Of a stretch of 64,000 bases of DNA, positions 28,590 through 36,639 are shown piece after piece. The number at the start of each line of letters is the position of its first letter. Position 1 is the first letter of the stretch. Made by a program: the position numbers and the translations under genes. The notes beneath the pieces are model-generated. The model saw only the letters and a program-made list of their open reading frames with translations. It made no database searches and was not told the origin of the DNA. The DNA is from Pseudomonas sp. PSB18. GTDB taxonomy: Bacteria > Pseudomonadota > Gammaproteobacteria > Pseudomonadales > Pseudomonadaceae. The stretch spans positions 1-64,000 of the forward strand of contig NZ_NOIN01000001.1 of NCBI RefSeq assembly GCF_014596565.1, given 5' to 3'.

Positions 28590-29561
28590 TCAGTCGTCGT
28601 TTCCCAGTGTTCCAACAACATGATCACTGCTCAGGCGAGCGTGGTCCTTGAGGATTTCCGCGAACTCCAGCGCCGCGCCCATCAACGGTTCGCCTCTGCG
28701 CGTGAGAATGCCGTAGTCCTGGGGCACCAGGTGCAGCGGGGTGTCGAGGGTTTTCAGTTGGCCGCTCTCGAGCAATGGATCGACCATGGCATTGGGCAGC
28801 ATCCCGATCATCGGACCACGCTGCAGCACCTGGAGGAAGGTCTGCATGGAAATGGTGTCGATGGTGTTGCGTGGCATGCCTACCCCGGCCTCGGCGAAAG
28901 CCAGCTCCATACGCGCGCGAATGGGCGTGCCGACCGGGTAGAGAATCCAGGGCAGATCCACCAATTGCTGCAGGGAGGTCGGCCCGGCACCGGCCAGGGG
29001 ATGGTGGCTATTGACCACAATGCAGAACGGTTCTGGAGCCAGGGGCTGGAAGTCATAACGCTGCTGCTGGCTTTGATCGGTGAAACGAGCCACCGCCAGA
29101 TCGAGCTTCTTCTCTTCGAGCATCTCCATCAGATGGTTACTGGTCTGCTCCACGACCTCGATCGATAGCAACGGCCATCGCTGCTTGATCTGCAAAATCG
29201 CCTCGGGCAGGGCTACCGCCGTCGCGGCAAAAATCCCGCCGACCTTGAGGTAACCATGGCCCCCCTCGCGCAGGCTGCTGATCTGCTCAACGAACGAACG
29301 CGCGTCATTCAAGGCGATCTGCGCATACCGCAGCACATGTTCGCCCAACGCCGTGGGCGGCATGCTGCGCGGTCGCCGCTCGAACAAGGCAAAGCCGAGC
29401 AGGCTCTCGATTTCCTTGAGCATCTTGCTGACGGCCGGCTGGCTGAGGTTCATCTGCTGGGCCGCCAGGTGCATGTTGCAAGTGCGGCCCAAGGTATCGA
29501 TCAGCAGCAGATGACGGAATTTCAGCCAGCCGCAGAAGCTGGAAAAGGATACATCTGACAT
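28590..29561 (-). CDS. LysR-family transcriptional regulator of the sugar-acid island
   Basis: 323 residues; ATG 29561 has an AGGA site. The N-terminal winged helix-turn-helix is CNMHLAAQQMNLSQPAVSKMLKEIESLLG, followed by the linker helix and a two-lobe effector domain. The long N-terminal lead (SFCGWLKFRHLLLIDTLG) resembles the sugar-responsive GbpR-like branch. It lies between the MFS-SDR-FAH operon and the divergent FAH-dehydratase operon, and matching palindromes occur in front of both. It likely responds to the sugar acid or a pathway intermediate; effector unknown. Confidence 0.92.
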   Translation of the reverse strand: MSDVSFSSFCGWLKFRHLLLIDTLGRTCNMHLAAQQMNLSQPAVSKMLKEIESLLGFALFERRPRSMPPTALGEHVLRYAQIALNDARSFVEQISSLREGGHGYLKVGGIFAATAVALPEAILQIKQRWPLLSIEVVEQTSNHLMEMLEEKKLDLAVARFTDQSQQQRYDFQPLAPEPFCIVVNSHHPLAGAGPTSLQQLVDLPWILYPVGTPIRARMELAFAEAGVGMPRNTIDTISMQTFLQVLQRGPMIGMLPNAMVDPLLESGQLKTLDTPLHLVPQDYGILTRRGEPLMGAALEFAEILKDHARLSSDHVVGTLGNDD

Positions 29562-29583
29562 GGGCGATTTCCTCGAGCCTGCA

Positions 29584-29598
29584 ATAACCGTTCGTTAT
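29584..29598. promoter_or_regulatory. LysR-type operator ATAAC-N5-GTTAT, site 2
   Basis: ATAACCGTTCGTTAT repeats the arms and 5-nt spacer of the site at 28571-28585. It lies in the 117-nt divergent gap between the LysR gene and the FAH-dehydratase operon, 23 nt from the LysR start, where it could serve both promoters. Confidence 0.65.
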
Positions 29599-29678
29599 CG
29601 ATTACTGAATATATCTCATTGGAGTTTATCGTCCGCCCACCCTAGCGTGAAAGCAATCACGAACCAGGAAGAACTGCC

Positions 29679-30860
29679 ATGTCGCTACTGCTTACGCCCG
29701 AGAATACATTGCCGTCCGACGGCCTGGCCGGAACGCTGATTGGCCGCGCCTGGGTGCCCGGGCGGATCGCCGGGCCCTCGCCGATTGTGTTGCGCAACGA
29801 TGGTGTGTTCGATCTGTCGGAGCATTTTGCGACCTTGAGCGACCTGCTGGAAACGGAATCGCCATTGGCCGCGGTGAGGCAAACGCCGGGTATCTTCATC
29901 GCCAGCGTCGAAGCCCTGCTCGCCAACACGGGGCCTGAGGCCGATCTTTCCAGGCCTTGGTTGTTGCCACCGCTGGATCTGCAAGTGATCAAGGCCGCCG
30001 GCGTGACCTTCGCCGCCAGCATGATCGAGCGGGTGATCGAGGAACAGGCCGGTGGTGATCCGGTAAAAGCCGATGCCGTGCGAGCCACCGTGCGCAGTGT
30101 GATCGGCGACAACCTGCGCTCGGTGGTACCGGGCTCCGAACAGGCCATGCGCCTGAAAGCGCTGCTGATCGAGCAAGGCATGTGGTCGCAATACCTGGAA
30201 GTCGGCATCGGCCCGGACGCGGAAATCTTCACCAAGGCGCCGGTACTCGCCGCCGTGGGCAGCGGCAGTCACATCGGTATCCACCCCGGCTCCCAGTGGA
30301 ACAATCCTGAGCCCGAGGTGGTGCTGGCGGTGAACAGCCGTGGCCAGGTCCATGGCGCCACCTTGGGCAACGATGTCAACCTGCGAGACTTCGAGGGACG
30401 CAGCGCGTTGCTGCTGAGCAAGGCCAAGGACAACAATGCCTCCTGTGCCATCGGCCCTTTCATTCGCCTGTTCGATGAGCACTTCAGCCTGGACGATGTA
30501 CGCACCTGCGTGGTCGACCTGGACGTCCAGGGCGAGGACGGTTATCGGATGCGGGGATCGAGTTCCATGCGCCAGATCAGCCGGGATCCGTTGGACCTGG
30601 CGGCCCAGACACTCAACGCCAATCACCAATACCCGGACGGGTTCCTGCTGTTCCTGGGTACCCTGTTTGCCCCGACCGAAGACCGAGACGCCGTCGGCAG
30701 TGGCTTCACCCATAAACCGGGTGACCGGGTCCGGATCAGCAGCCCATTGCTCGGCAGCCTGCACAACCGTGTAACCCTCAGCTGTGAAGCGGCACCCTGG
30801 ACGTTCGGCTTGAGCGCCCTGTTGCGCAATCTCGCCGCTCGAGGATTGCTCGCACGCTGA
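29679..30860 (+). CDS. Fumarylacetoacetate hydrolase family protein, AraD1/GguC-like
   Basis: 393 residues, longer than the usual 280-residue FAH enzymes because of an N-terminal extension of about 150 residues. The metal site is visible in WNNPEPEVVLAV and NDVNLRDFEGR. This length and the flanking IlvD/Edd dehydratase gene match the AraD1/GguC group found in sugar-acid loci, proposed to act on 2-keto-3-deoxy acids. It starts 118 nt from the divergent LysR gene and is followed after 48 nt by the dehydratase gene, so the two are probably co-transcribed. Exact reaction unproven. Confidence 0.87.
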   Translation: MSLLLTPENTLPSDGLAGTLIGRAWVPGRIAGPSPIVLRNDGVFDLSEHFATLSDLLETESPLAAVRQTPGIFIASVEALLANTGPEADLSRPWLLPPLDLQVIKAAGVTFAASMIERVIEEQAGGDPVKADAVRATVRSVIGDNLRSVVPGSEQAMRLKALLIEQGMWSQYLEVGIGPDAEIFTKAPVLAAVGSGSHIGIHPGSQWNNPEPEVVLAVNSRGQVHGATLGNDVNLRDFEGRSALLLSKAKDNNASCAIGPFIRLFDEHFSLDDVRTCVVDLDVQGEDGYRMRGSSSMRQISRDPLDLAAQTLNANHQYPDGFLLFLGTLFAPTEDRDAVGSGFTHKPGDRVRISSPLLGSLHNRVTLSCEAAPWTFGLSALLRNLAARGLLAR

Positions 30861-30908
30861 CGCCGGTGCGGTTTGTCGATTCATCCAACTATAAGAGAGA
30901 CAAGCATC

Positions 30909-32693
30909 ATGAGTGACACGCCCAAACGCCGCCTGCGCAGCGAACAGTGGTTCAACGACCCCGCCCACGCGGACATGACGGCCTTGTACGTCGAGCGCTA
31001 CATGAATTACGGGATGACCCGCGAAGAGCTGCAATCGGGACGCCCGATCATCGGCATCGCCCAGACCGGCAGCGACCTGACGCCCTGCAACCGCCACCAT
31101 CTGGAGCTGGCGCAACGGGTCAAGGCCGGTATTCGCGATGCAGGCGGCATTCCCATGGAGTTCCCGGTGCATCCGATTGCCGAACAGTCGCGTCGGCCCA
31201 CCGCAGCACTGGACCGCAACCTGGCCTATCTGGGGCTGGTGGAAATCCTCCACGGTTATCCCTTGGACGGCGTGGTGCTCACCACGGGTTGCGACAAGAC
31301 GACCCCGGCCTGCCTGATGGCGGCCGCAACCACCGACCTGCCGGCCATCGTCCTGTCCGGCGGGCCGATGCTCGACGGTCACTACAAGGGCGACCTGATC
31401 GGGTCAGGCACCGTACTCTGGCATGCGCGCAACCTGATGGCCGCCGGCGAAATCGACTATGAAGGCTTCATGGAAATGACCACTGCGGCGTCGCCTTCGG
31501 TGGGCCACTGCAACACCATGGGCACTGCCCTGTCGATGAATGCACTGGCCGAAGCCCTGGGCATGTCGCTGCCGGGCTGCGCGAGCATTCCGGCGCCCTA
31601 CCGCGAGCGCGGACAAATGGCCTATGCCACTGGCAAGCGCATCTGCGAGTTGGTCCGACAAGACATTCGTCCCTCGCAGATCATGACCCGCCAGGCCTTC
31701 GAAAATGCCATCGCCGTCGCTTCGGCATTGGGCGCTTCAAGCAACTGCCCACCGCACCTGATAGCCATTGCCCGACACATGGGTGTCGAATTGAGCCTGG
31801 ATGATTGGCAGCGGATTGGCGAAGACGTACCGCTGCTGGTCAATTGCATGCCGGCGGGCAAGTACCTGGGTGAAGGCTTCCACCGGGCTGGAGGCGTGCC
31901 CTCGGTCATGCATGAGCTGCAAAAAGCCGGGCGCTTGCACACAGACTGCGCCACGGTCAGCGGCCGAACCATTGGCGAAATCGTGGGCAACAGCCGGACC
32001 AACGACGTCGACGTCATCCATCCCTTCGACACGCCACTCAAGCATCGCGCCGGGTTCATCGTGCTCAGTGGCAACTTCTTCGACAGCGCGATCATGAAGA
32101 TGTCGGTGGTGGGCGAGGCCTTCCGCAAGACCTACCTGTCCGAACCCGGCGCCGAGAACAGTTTCGAAGCCCGGGCCATCGTGTTCGAAGGCCCGGAGGA
32201 CTATCACGCGCGCATCGACGATCCGGCGCTGGACATCGACGAGCGCTGTATCCTCGTCGTTCGCGGCGTCGGCACCGTCGGCTATCCCGGCAGTGCCGAA
32301 GTGGTGAACATGGCTCCGCCGGCGGCCCTGATCAAACGCGGCATCGACTCGCTGCCGTGCCTGGGCGACGGACGCCAGAGCGGCACCTCCGCGAGTCCAT
32401 CGATTCTCAACATGTCCCCGGAAGCCGCCGTAGGCGGTGGCCTGGCGTTGCTCAAGACCAACGATCGCCTGAAAGTGGACTTGAACACCCGAACCGTCAA
32501 TCTGTTGATCGACGAGGCGGAGATGGAGCGGCGCCGACGGGAATGGGTACCGCAGATCCCTCCCTCACAGACACCCTGGCAAGAACTCTACCGGCAACTG
32601 GTGGGGCAACTTTCCACCGGAGGCTGCCTGGAACCCGCCACGTTGCATCTGCGGGTGATTGCCCGTAGCGGTGAGCCGCGGCATTCGCATTGA
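30909..32693 (+). CDS. IlvD/Edd family sugar-acid dehydratase (L-arabonate dehydratase-like)
   Basis: 594 residues from ATG 30909, with AAGAGAGA upstream. The family's iron-sulfur cysteines are present: C60 (SDLTPCNRHH), C128 (TTGCDKTTPA) and C201 (GHCNTMG). So are the C-terminal SGTSASPSILN and AAVGGGLALLKTND motifs. Such enzymes remove water from aldonic acids to give 2-keto-3-deoxy acids, which would feed the SDR and FAH enzymes encoded across the LysR gene. The length fits sugar-acid dehydratases rather than the longer dihydroxy-acid dehydratase. It ends 3 nt from the convergent wssI stop, leaving no room for a dedicated terminator. Confidence 0.92.
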   Translation: MSDTPKRRLRSEQWFNDPAHADMTALYVERYMNYGMTREELQSGRPIIGIAQTGSDLTPCNRHHLELAQRVKAGIRDAGGIPMEFPVHPIAEQSRRPTAALDRNLAYLGLVEILHGYPLDGVVLTTGCDKTTPACLMAAATTDLPAIVLSGGPMLDGHYKGDLIGSGTVLWHARNLMAAGEIDYEGFMEMTTAASPSVGHCNTMGTALSMNALAEALGMSLPGCASIPAPYRERGQMAYATGKRICELVRQDIRPSQIMTRQAFENAIAVASALGASSNCPPHLIAIARHMGVELSLDDWQRIGEDVPLLVNCMPAGKYLGEGFHRAGGVPSVMHELQKAGRLHTDCATVSGRTIGEIVGNSRTNDVDVIHPFDTPLKHRAGFIVLSGNFFDSAIMKMSVVGEAFRKTYLSEPGAENSFEARAIVFEGPEDYHARIDDPALDIDERCILVVRGVGTVGYPGSAEVVNMAPPAALIKRGIDSLPCLGDGRQSGTSASPSILNMSPEAAVGGGLALLKTNDRLKVDLNTRTVNLLIDEAEMERRRREWVPQIPPSQTPWQELYRQLVGQLSTGGCLEPATLHLRVIARSGEPRHSH

Positions 32694-32696
32694 GGC

Positions 32697-33857
32697 TCAC
32701 TCCTTCCCGCTCAACATCCCGATGGCCTCATACGGCGTCTGCAGATCACGCTCGGGGATCTCCCAGATCAGCAACTTGGGGGGCGTATCCCGAAAAGCCG
32801 GGTTGCTGAAGTACTGGTTGGCGCCACCGGAGAATTCGCCACCGTCCTTGGCGAAACTGCCAACCGGGGCTCCCAGCGCCAGCTCGAGGAAACCCACGAA
32901 GTTGGAATTGCGCGAGAACGAGGTGCCGATCAACGCGACGTTGGGCAGGCCTTCATCGCCGAACAGATCATCGAGGTTGTCGCCTCCGTCCTGAACGGCT
33001 TGCTGCTGCTCGCTGACTTGCGTGGCCGCGACGGTTTCCGGGGTGGGTTGCCAACTCAGCGGCAGCCAATCGATGCCGGCCAGGTGTACGAGGTCACCTG
33101 CACGCAGGGCCGCCGGGTTGGTGTGGGTAGCAAAGGTTTTTTGTGGCGTGGGGTGAATACCCATCCCCTGGACCTGTTGCGCAATCGCCCGGGCCGCCGC
33201 ATTGGCGCCGGTCTCGCTCCAGTGTGTGTCGGTACGCAGGTAAGCCGATGCACCCAACGGCTGCAATGTGGGTGCAAGGTTCAGCGCCGATACCCCCGCC
33301 TGGTTCAGTGTCGCGGTCCACTCCTCCGCCCGCCGGGCCAGTTCGGCCGGGCGATCCAGGCCACATAACTGCTCGGCAGCGATGCGGCTCTTGTCCGGCA
33401 CCACCGCCACCAGCAATTGAACGCCACGTTGGCTCAGGCGCCGTTGTACGTCGATCACCGCCTGCGCCTTGGCCTCGGCGTTGGCCCGGGCGTGGTGGTT
33501 GATGCGCATCTCATCGGTCAGGAACAGCCAGCCCTGACAGCCCGGACGAACCCGCGGCCCAGTGTCATGGAACAGCAGCCAACTGGCGCCGCGCTCCAGA
33601 TTGGCGGCCTGTTCCGGGAACCAGGCGCTGGACAGCTGCTTGGCGATACGGTGGGTGACGTCGCCATGCATCGCCGCATCGCGGGTCAGGTTGGGCGGCA
33701 GCATTTGCACCTTGCCGCTGAACAGCAGCCAGCCACAGGAAATCAAGCCGACACCGAGCAAGCCGATCAGTGTGTAGCCGGAGACTTTGCTGGTTCGGGT
33801 CACCAGGTCGCTGGGGGGCGTCGGTGCGCTGGGTGGAGTCTTCTTTGGCGTCGTCAT
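32697..33857 (-). CDS. wssI: Cellulose acetylation protein WssI (AlgJ/AlgX-like)
   Basis: 386 residues. A single membrane anchor (about 27-47) is followed by a periplasmic SGNH-like domain of the AlgJ/AlgX type. D210 and H212 lie in TDTHW and the likely nucleophile S313 in GTSFSR. In alginate and Wss systems such proteins work with the MBOAT protein to transfer acetyl groups to the polymer. The start shares one base with the wssH stop (TGATG), so the two are translationally coupled. It is the last gene of this operon; no wssJ follows, and the next gene is the convergent dehydratase. Confidence 0.9.
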   Translation of the reverse strand: MTTPKKTPPSAPTPPSDLVTRTSKVSGYTLIGLLGVGLISCGWLLFSGKVQMLPPNLTRDAAMHGDVTHRIAKQLSSAWFPEQAANLERGASWLLFHDTGPRVRPGCQGWLFLTDEMRINHHARANAEAKAQAVIDVQRRLSQRGVQLLVAVVPDKSRIAAEQLCGLDRPAELARRAEEWTATLNQAGVSALNLAPTLQPLGASAYLRTDTHWSETGANAAARAIAQQVQGMGIHPTPQKTFATHTNPAALRAGDLVHLAGIDWLPLSWQPTPETVAATQVSEQQQAVQDGGDNLDDLFGDEGLPNVALIGTSFSRNSNFVGFLELALGAPVGSFAKDGGEFSGGANQYFSNPAFRDTPPKLLIWEIPERDLQTPYEAIGMLSGKE

Positions 33858-35272
33858 CAGAACTGAAAGTACAGGAAAGGCACGGCTTCACGGCTGGCGA
33901 TCAGAGCGAACGACAGCAGGAAACCGGCTACGGGCCAAAAGGCGACAGCCAACGCATACAGCGCATTGCCCGCCATTCGTCTTTCAAAACGTACCTGCCA
34001 GATCGGCAGGATCACGCACACCACGCCCAGCACCGCCGCCAGGCCCTGCACCGGGCGCAACGTCACCGCCAGCGCATCGCCAAGGGCAAACCCGTGCAGA
34101 CCGAACTGCCCGGCGTACAGGGTCATGGCCGAGTGGAAATCCGGGGCACGGAACAGTGTCCACGCCAGGCACACGAACAACAGCGTCAGCATATGCGCCA
34201 ATACACGCGGGACAGCAGGCAGGTTCGAGCGCGACCAGGCCCGGTCGACGCACAACGCCACGCCATGGGCCGAACCCCACAGCAAGTAGTTCCAGCTATC
34301 ACCGCCATGCCACAACCCGGCAATGGCCATGGTCAGGAACAGGTTGCGATAGGTCTTCCAGACACCGTGACGGTTACCGCCCAGGCCGATGTACAGGTAA
34401 TCGCGTAGCCAACTGGACAGCGACAAGTGCCAGCGTCGCCAGAAATCCTGGATGCTGCTGGCCAGGTACGGCCGGTTGAAGTTTTCCGGGAAATGAAACC
34501 CCAGCATCAGCCCCAGGCCGATCGCCATGGCGCTGTACCCGGCGAAGTCGAAGAACAGCTGCAGCGAGTACGCCAGGCAACCGATCCAGGCGTCGACGAA
34601 TGAGGGGTTTTCCAGATGGAAGGTCACGTCCACCAACGGCGACAGGGTGTCGGCCACCAACACCTTCATGCACATGCCGACCATGAAGCGGCGGGCACCC
34701 AAGGTAAAGTTCTTCCAGTTGAACCAGCGCTGCACCAGCTCACGGCGGACCCAGTCATAACGAATGATCGGGCCGGCAATCGAGTGACCGAACATGGAAA
34801 TGTAGGTGGCGTAGTTGAGGAAACTGCGCTCCACCGGAACCGTGTGGCGATGCACGTCCACCAGGTAGGAAATCGCCTGCAAGACGATGAACGACAACCC
34901 GGCCGGCAACGCGACCTTCTGCCACTCGAGCGGCATGGCGCCGTAGTGGGTCATCAGCTCGCTCCATGTGCCGGCGAGGATGTTCGCGTACTTGTACCAG
35001 CACAGCACGGCGGTGTTGAACACGATCAACGCGACCAGCAGCCGCAGACGCCCACGGGAGTCCTCGCGGGAACGGTCGACCAGCAGGCCACCGACCCAGG
35101 CGACGATGGTCAGTACGACATGCAACGACAGGAACAGCGGGCTCAGCCAGCCGTAGAACAACCAACTGCCCGCCAGCAGCACCCCGTTGCGCCAGCCGTG
35201 GGGAACCAGGGCGTAGATCAACAGGAAGGCCGGCAGGAACAGCGTCAGGAACTCGAGCGAGGCGAAAACCAT
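33857..35272 (-). CDS. wssH: Membrane-bound O-acyltransferase WssH (AlgI-like)
   Basis: 471 residues with many hydrophobic segments, starting MVFASLEFLTLFLPAFLLIY as in AlgI-type MBOATs. The conserved active-site histidines are in GLWHGG (about 322) and GSAHG (about 336). The family moves acetyl groups across the inner membrane for exopolysaccharide acetylation, handing them to an AlgJ/WssI-type partner. It lies 18 nt after wssG and overlaps wssI by one base. Confidence 0.93.
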   Translation of the reverse strand: MVFASLEFLTLFLPAFLLIYALVPHGWRNGVLLAGSWLFYGWLSPLFLSLHVVLTIVAWVGGLLVDRSREDSRGRLRLLVALIVFNTAVLCWYKYANILAGTWSELMTHYGAMPLEWQKVALPAGLSFIVLQAISYLVDVHRHTVPVERSFLNYATYISMFGHSIAGPIIRYDWVRRELVQRWFNWKNFTLGARRFMVGMCMKVLVADTLSPLVDVTFHLENPSFVDAWIGCLAYSLQLFFDFAGYSAMAIGLGLMLGFHFPENFNRPYLASSIQDFWRRWHLSLSSWLRDYLYIGLGGNRHGVWKTYRNLFLTMAIAGLWHGGDSWNYLLWGSAHGVALCVDRAWSRSNLPAVPRVLAHMLTLLFVCLAWTLFRAPDFHSAMTLYAGQFGLHGFALGDALAVTLRPVQGLAAVLGVVCVILPIWQVRFERRMAGNALYALAVAFWPVAGFLLSFALIASREAVPFLYFQF

Positions 35273-35290
35273 GGCGACAGCGCAATCCGA

Positions 35291-35959
35291 TCAGTGGGAC
35301 AACGTGTCCGTGGCGGCCAAGAGTCGGGGGCCGGTAGCGGTCGGTAGCAGCAATACGCTGTAGCGCTCGCCCGCCTTCAGTTCACCCAGATCCAGCGCGG
35401 GGCCGACATTGGCGTTGGCGCAGACCAGTTGCACGGACAGCTTCACCGGGTTGATCGAGCGACGTTGCAGGTTGCCTTCGGTCACGCCTTTGAACAGGTC
35501 GGCGGTGCGACCTGCGGGGCGCAGGCTGGCATCGACGCAGCTGCTGTCCAGGTTGAAGAAGCCCAGCGAGGCCTTGAGGCCGTTGAAGTCGTCCGGAATG
35601 TCATGCACCGTCACTTGCCTGAGCCCCTTGCCGTCGGGAAGCGCGACCACGGTCGCGAATTCGCCGGGCTCGGCTTTGACGTCCAGCGCCAGACGTTGTT
35701 GGCCGCGGACCAGGGTGCCCTTGATGGCGCTGCTGGCCGTGACCGGGAAGAACAGCGACGCGGGCTGCGCCGCGTCCAGGCTCAGCGGCGGTTGGCCTTC
35801 CTGGGCAATGACCTGCATCGGCTCGGTGCTGCCGTTGACGAAGCGAATGAACGCCGCATCTTCGGCGGGACCGGTCGGGTACAGCGGGATGTCCGCCGCC
35901 ACTACGTTCAAGCTCGACAACAGCAGCGCAGCCGCACTCAGGGCCTTGGCGTTGGTCAT
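35291..35959 (-). CDS. wssG: Cellulose acetylation protein WssG (AlgF-like)
   Basis: 222 residues with a clear Sec signal (TNAKALSAAALLLSSLNVVAAD), so periplasmic. The body resembles AlgF, a small beta-sandwich protein needed for alginate acetylation. No catalytic motif is evident, which suits a carrier or scaffold in the acetylation complex. The start overlaps the wssF stop by 4 nt. Confidence 0.85.
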   Translation of the reverse strand: MTNAKALSAAALLLSSLNVVAADIPLYPTGPAEDAAFIRFVNGSTEPMQVIAQEGQPPLSLDAAQPASLFFPVTASSAIKGTLVRGQQRLALDVKAEPGEFATVVALPDGKGLRQVTVHDIPDDFNGLKASLGFFNLDSSCVDASLRPAGRTADLFKGVTEGNLQRRSINPVKLSVQLVCANANVGPALDLGELKAGERYSVLLLPTATGPRLLAATDTLSH

Positions 35960-36624
35960 TTTTTCGCCCCTTTGCTGCTCAACGCTTCAGGCGGCAGCTT
36001 GCCCAGTGCAGCGCCGATTGCGGTGCCCCAGGCCTTGTAACCCGCCACGGTGAAATGCTGACCGTCCGTGGTGACCCATTGGCCCGGCTTGGAGAAGGTC
36101 AGCGAATCGATATAGGTGCAAGGCGCGACGTTGCTGGCGAGAAATTGCGACATCAACTGGGTACGCGCATCGTTCTTCTGGTACATGCCGCCCGCCTTGC
36201 CCCATGCCGGGCCGACCCAGGCACATTTGGTGCCGGTGGCGGCGATGGCCTTGGTCAGGCTGGTCACGCTCTGCCAGGCCCAGGCCTTGGGAAACGCCGG
36301 TTTGTCGTAGGACGCCATGGTATCGCCGATGACCAGTACGACCAGGTCGGGCTTGTCCTTGGCGATCAGCTCGGCGATGGGCGTGGTGGTCGCGTCACGG
36401 CCTTTGATCTCGATCTTGGCGGTGCCTTTTTGCTCGGCACCACAATCGACTTTCTTGGTGATCAACCAGTCGCCGGCGCTGGCGCCACAGGCGCCGATGG
36501 AATGAACGATCGCGCCCTGACGGGAGAGATCAGCGTTGAGCGGCTCCATCAGGTGGTCGGCAAGGCTCATATGGCTTTCGCCAAGCACCAGAAGGGTCAG
36601 GCCAGCGAGGGCAGAGGCAGGCAT
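35956..36624 (-). CDS. wssF: Cellulose acetylation protein WssF (SGNH-like)
   Basis: 222 residues; CCGGAGA lies 5 nt upstream of the ATG. SGNH/GDSL-type blocks are visible: S17 in LVLGESHMS, and D187 and H190 in TDGQHFTVAGY. The hydrophobic N-terminus could be a short signal sequence. In wss operons the gene precedes the alginate-like acetylation genes and is linked to cellulose acetylation. Whether it adds or removes acetyl groups cannot be told here. Confidence 0.82.
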   Translation of the reverse strand: MPASALAGLTLLVLGESHMSLADHLMEPLNADLSRQGAIVHSIGACGASAGDWLITKKVDCGAEQKGTAKIEIKGRDATTTPIAELIAKDKPDLVVLVIGDTMASYDKPAFPKAWAWQSVTSLTKAIAATGTKCAWVGPAWGKAGGMYQKNDARTQLMSQFLASNVAPCTYIDSLTFSKPGQWVTTDGQHFTVAGYKAWGTAIGAALGKLPPEALSSKGAKK

Positions 36625-36639
36625 AGGTATCTCCGGAAA

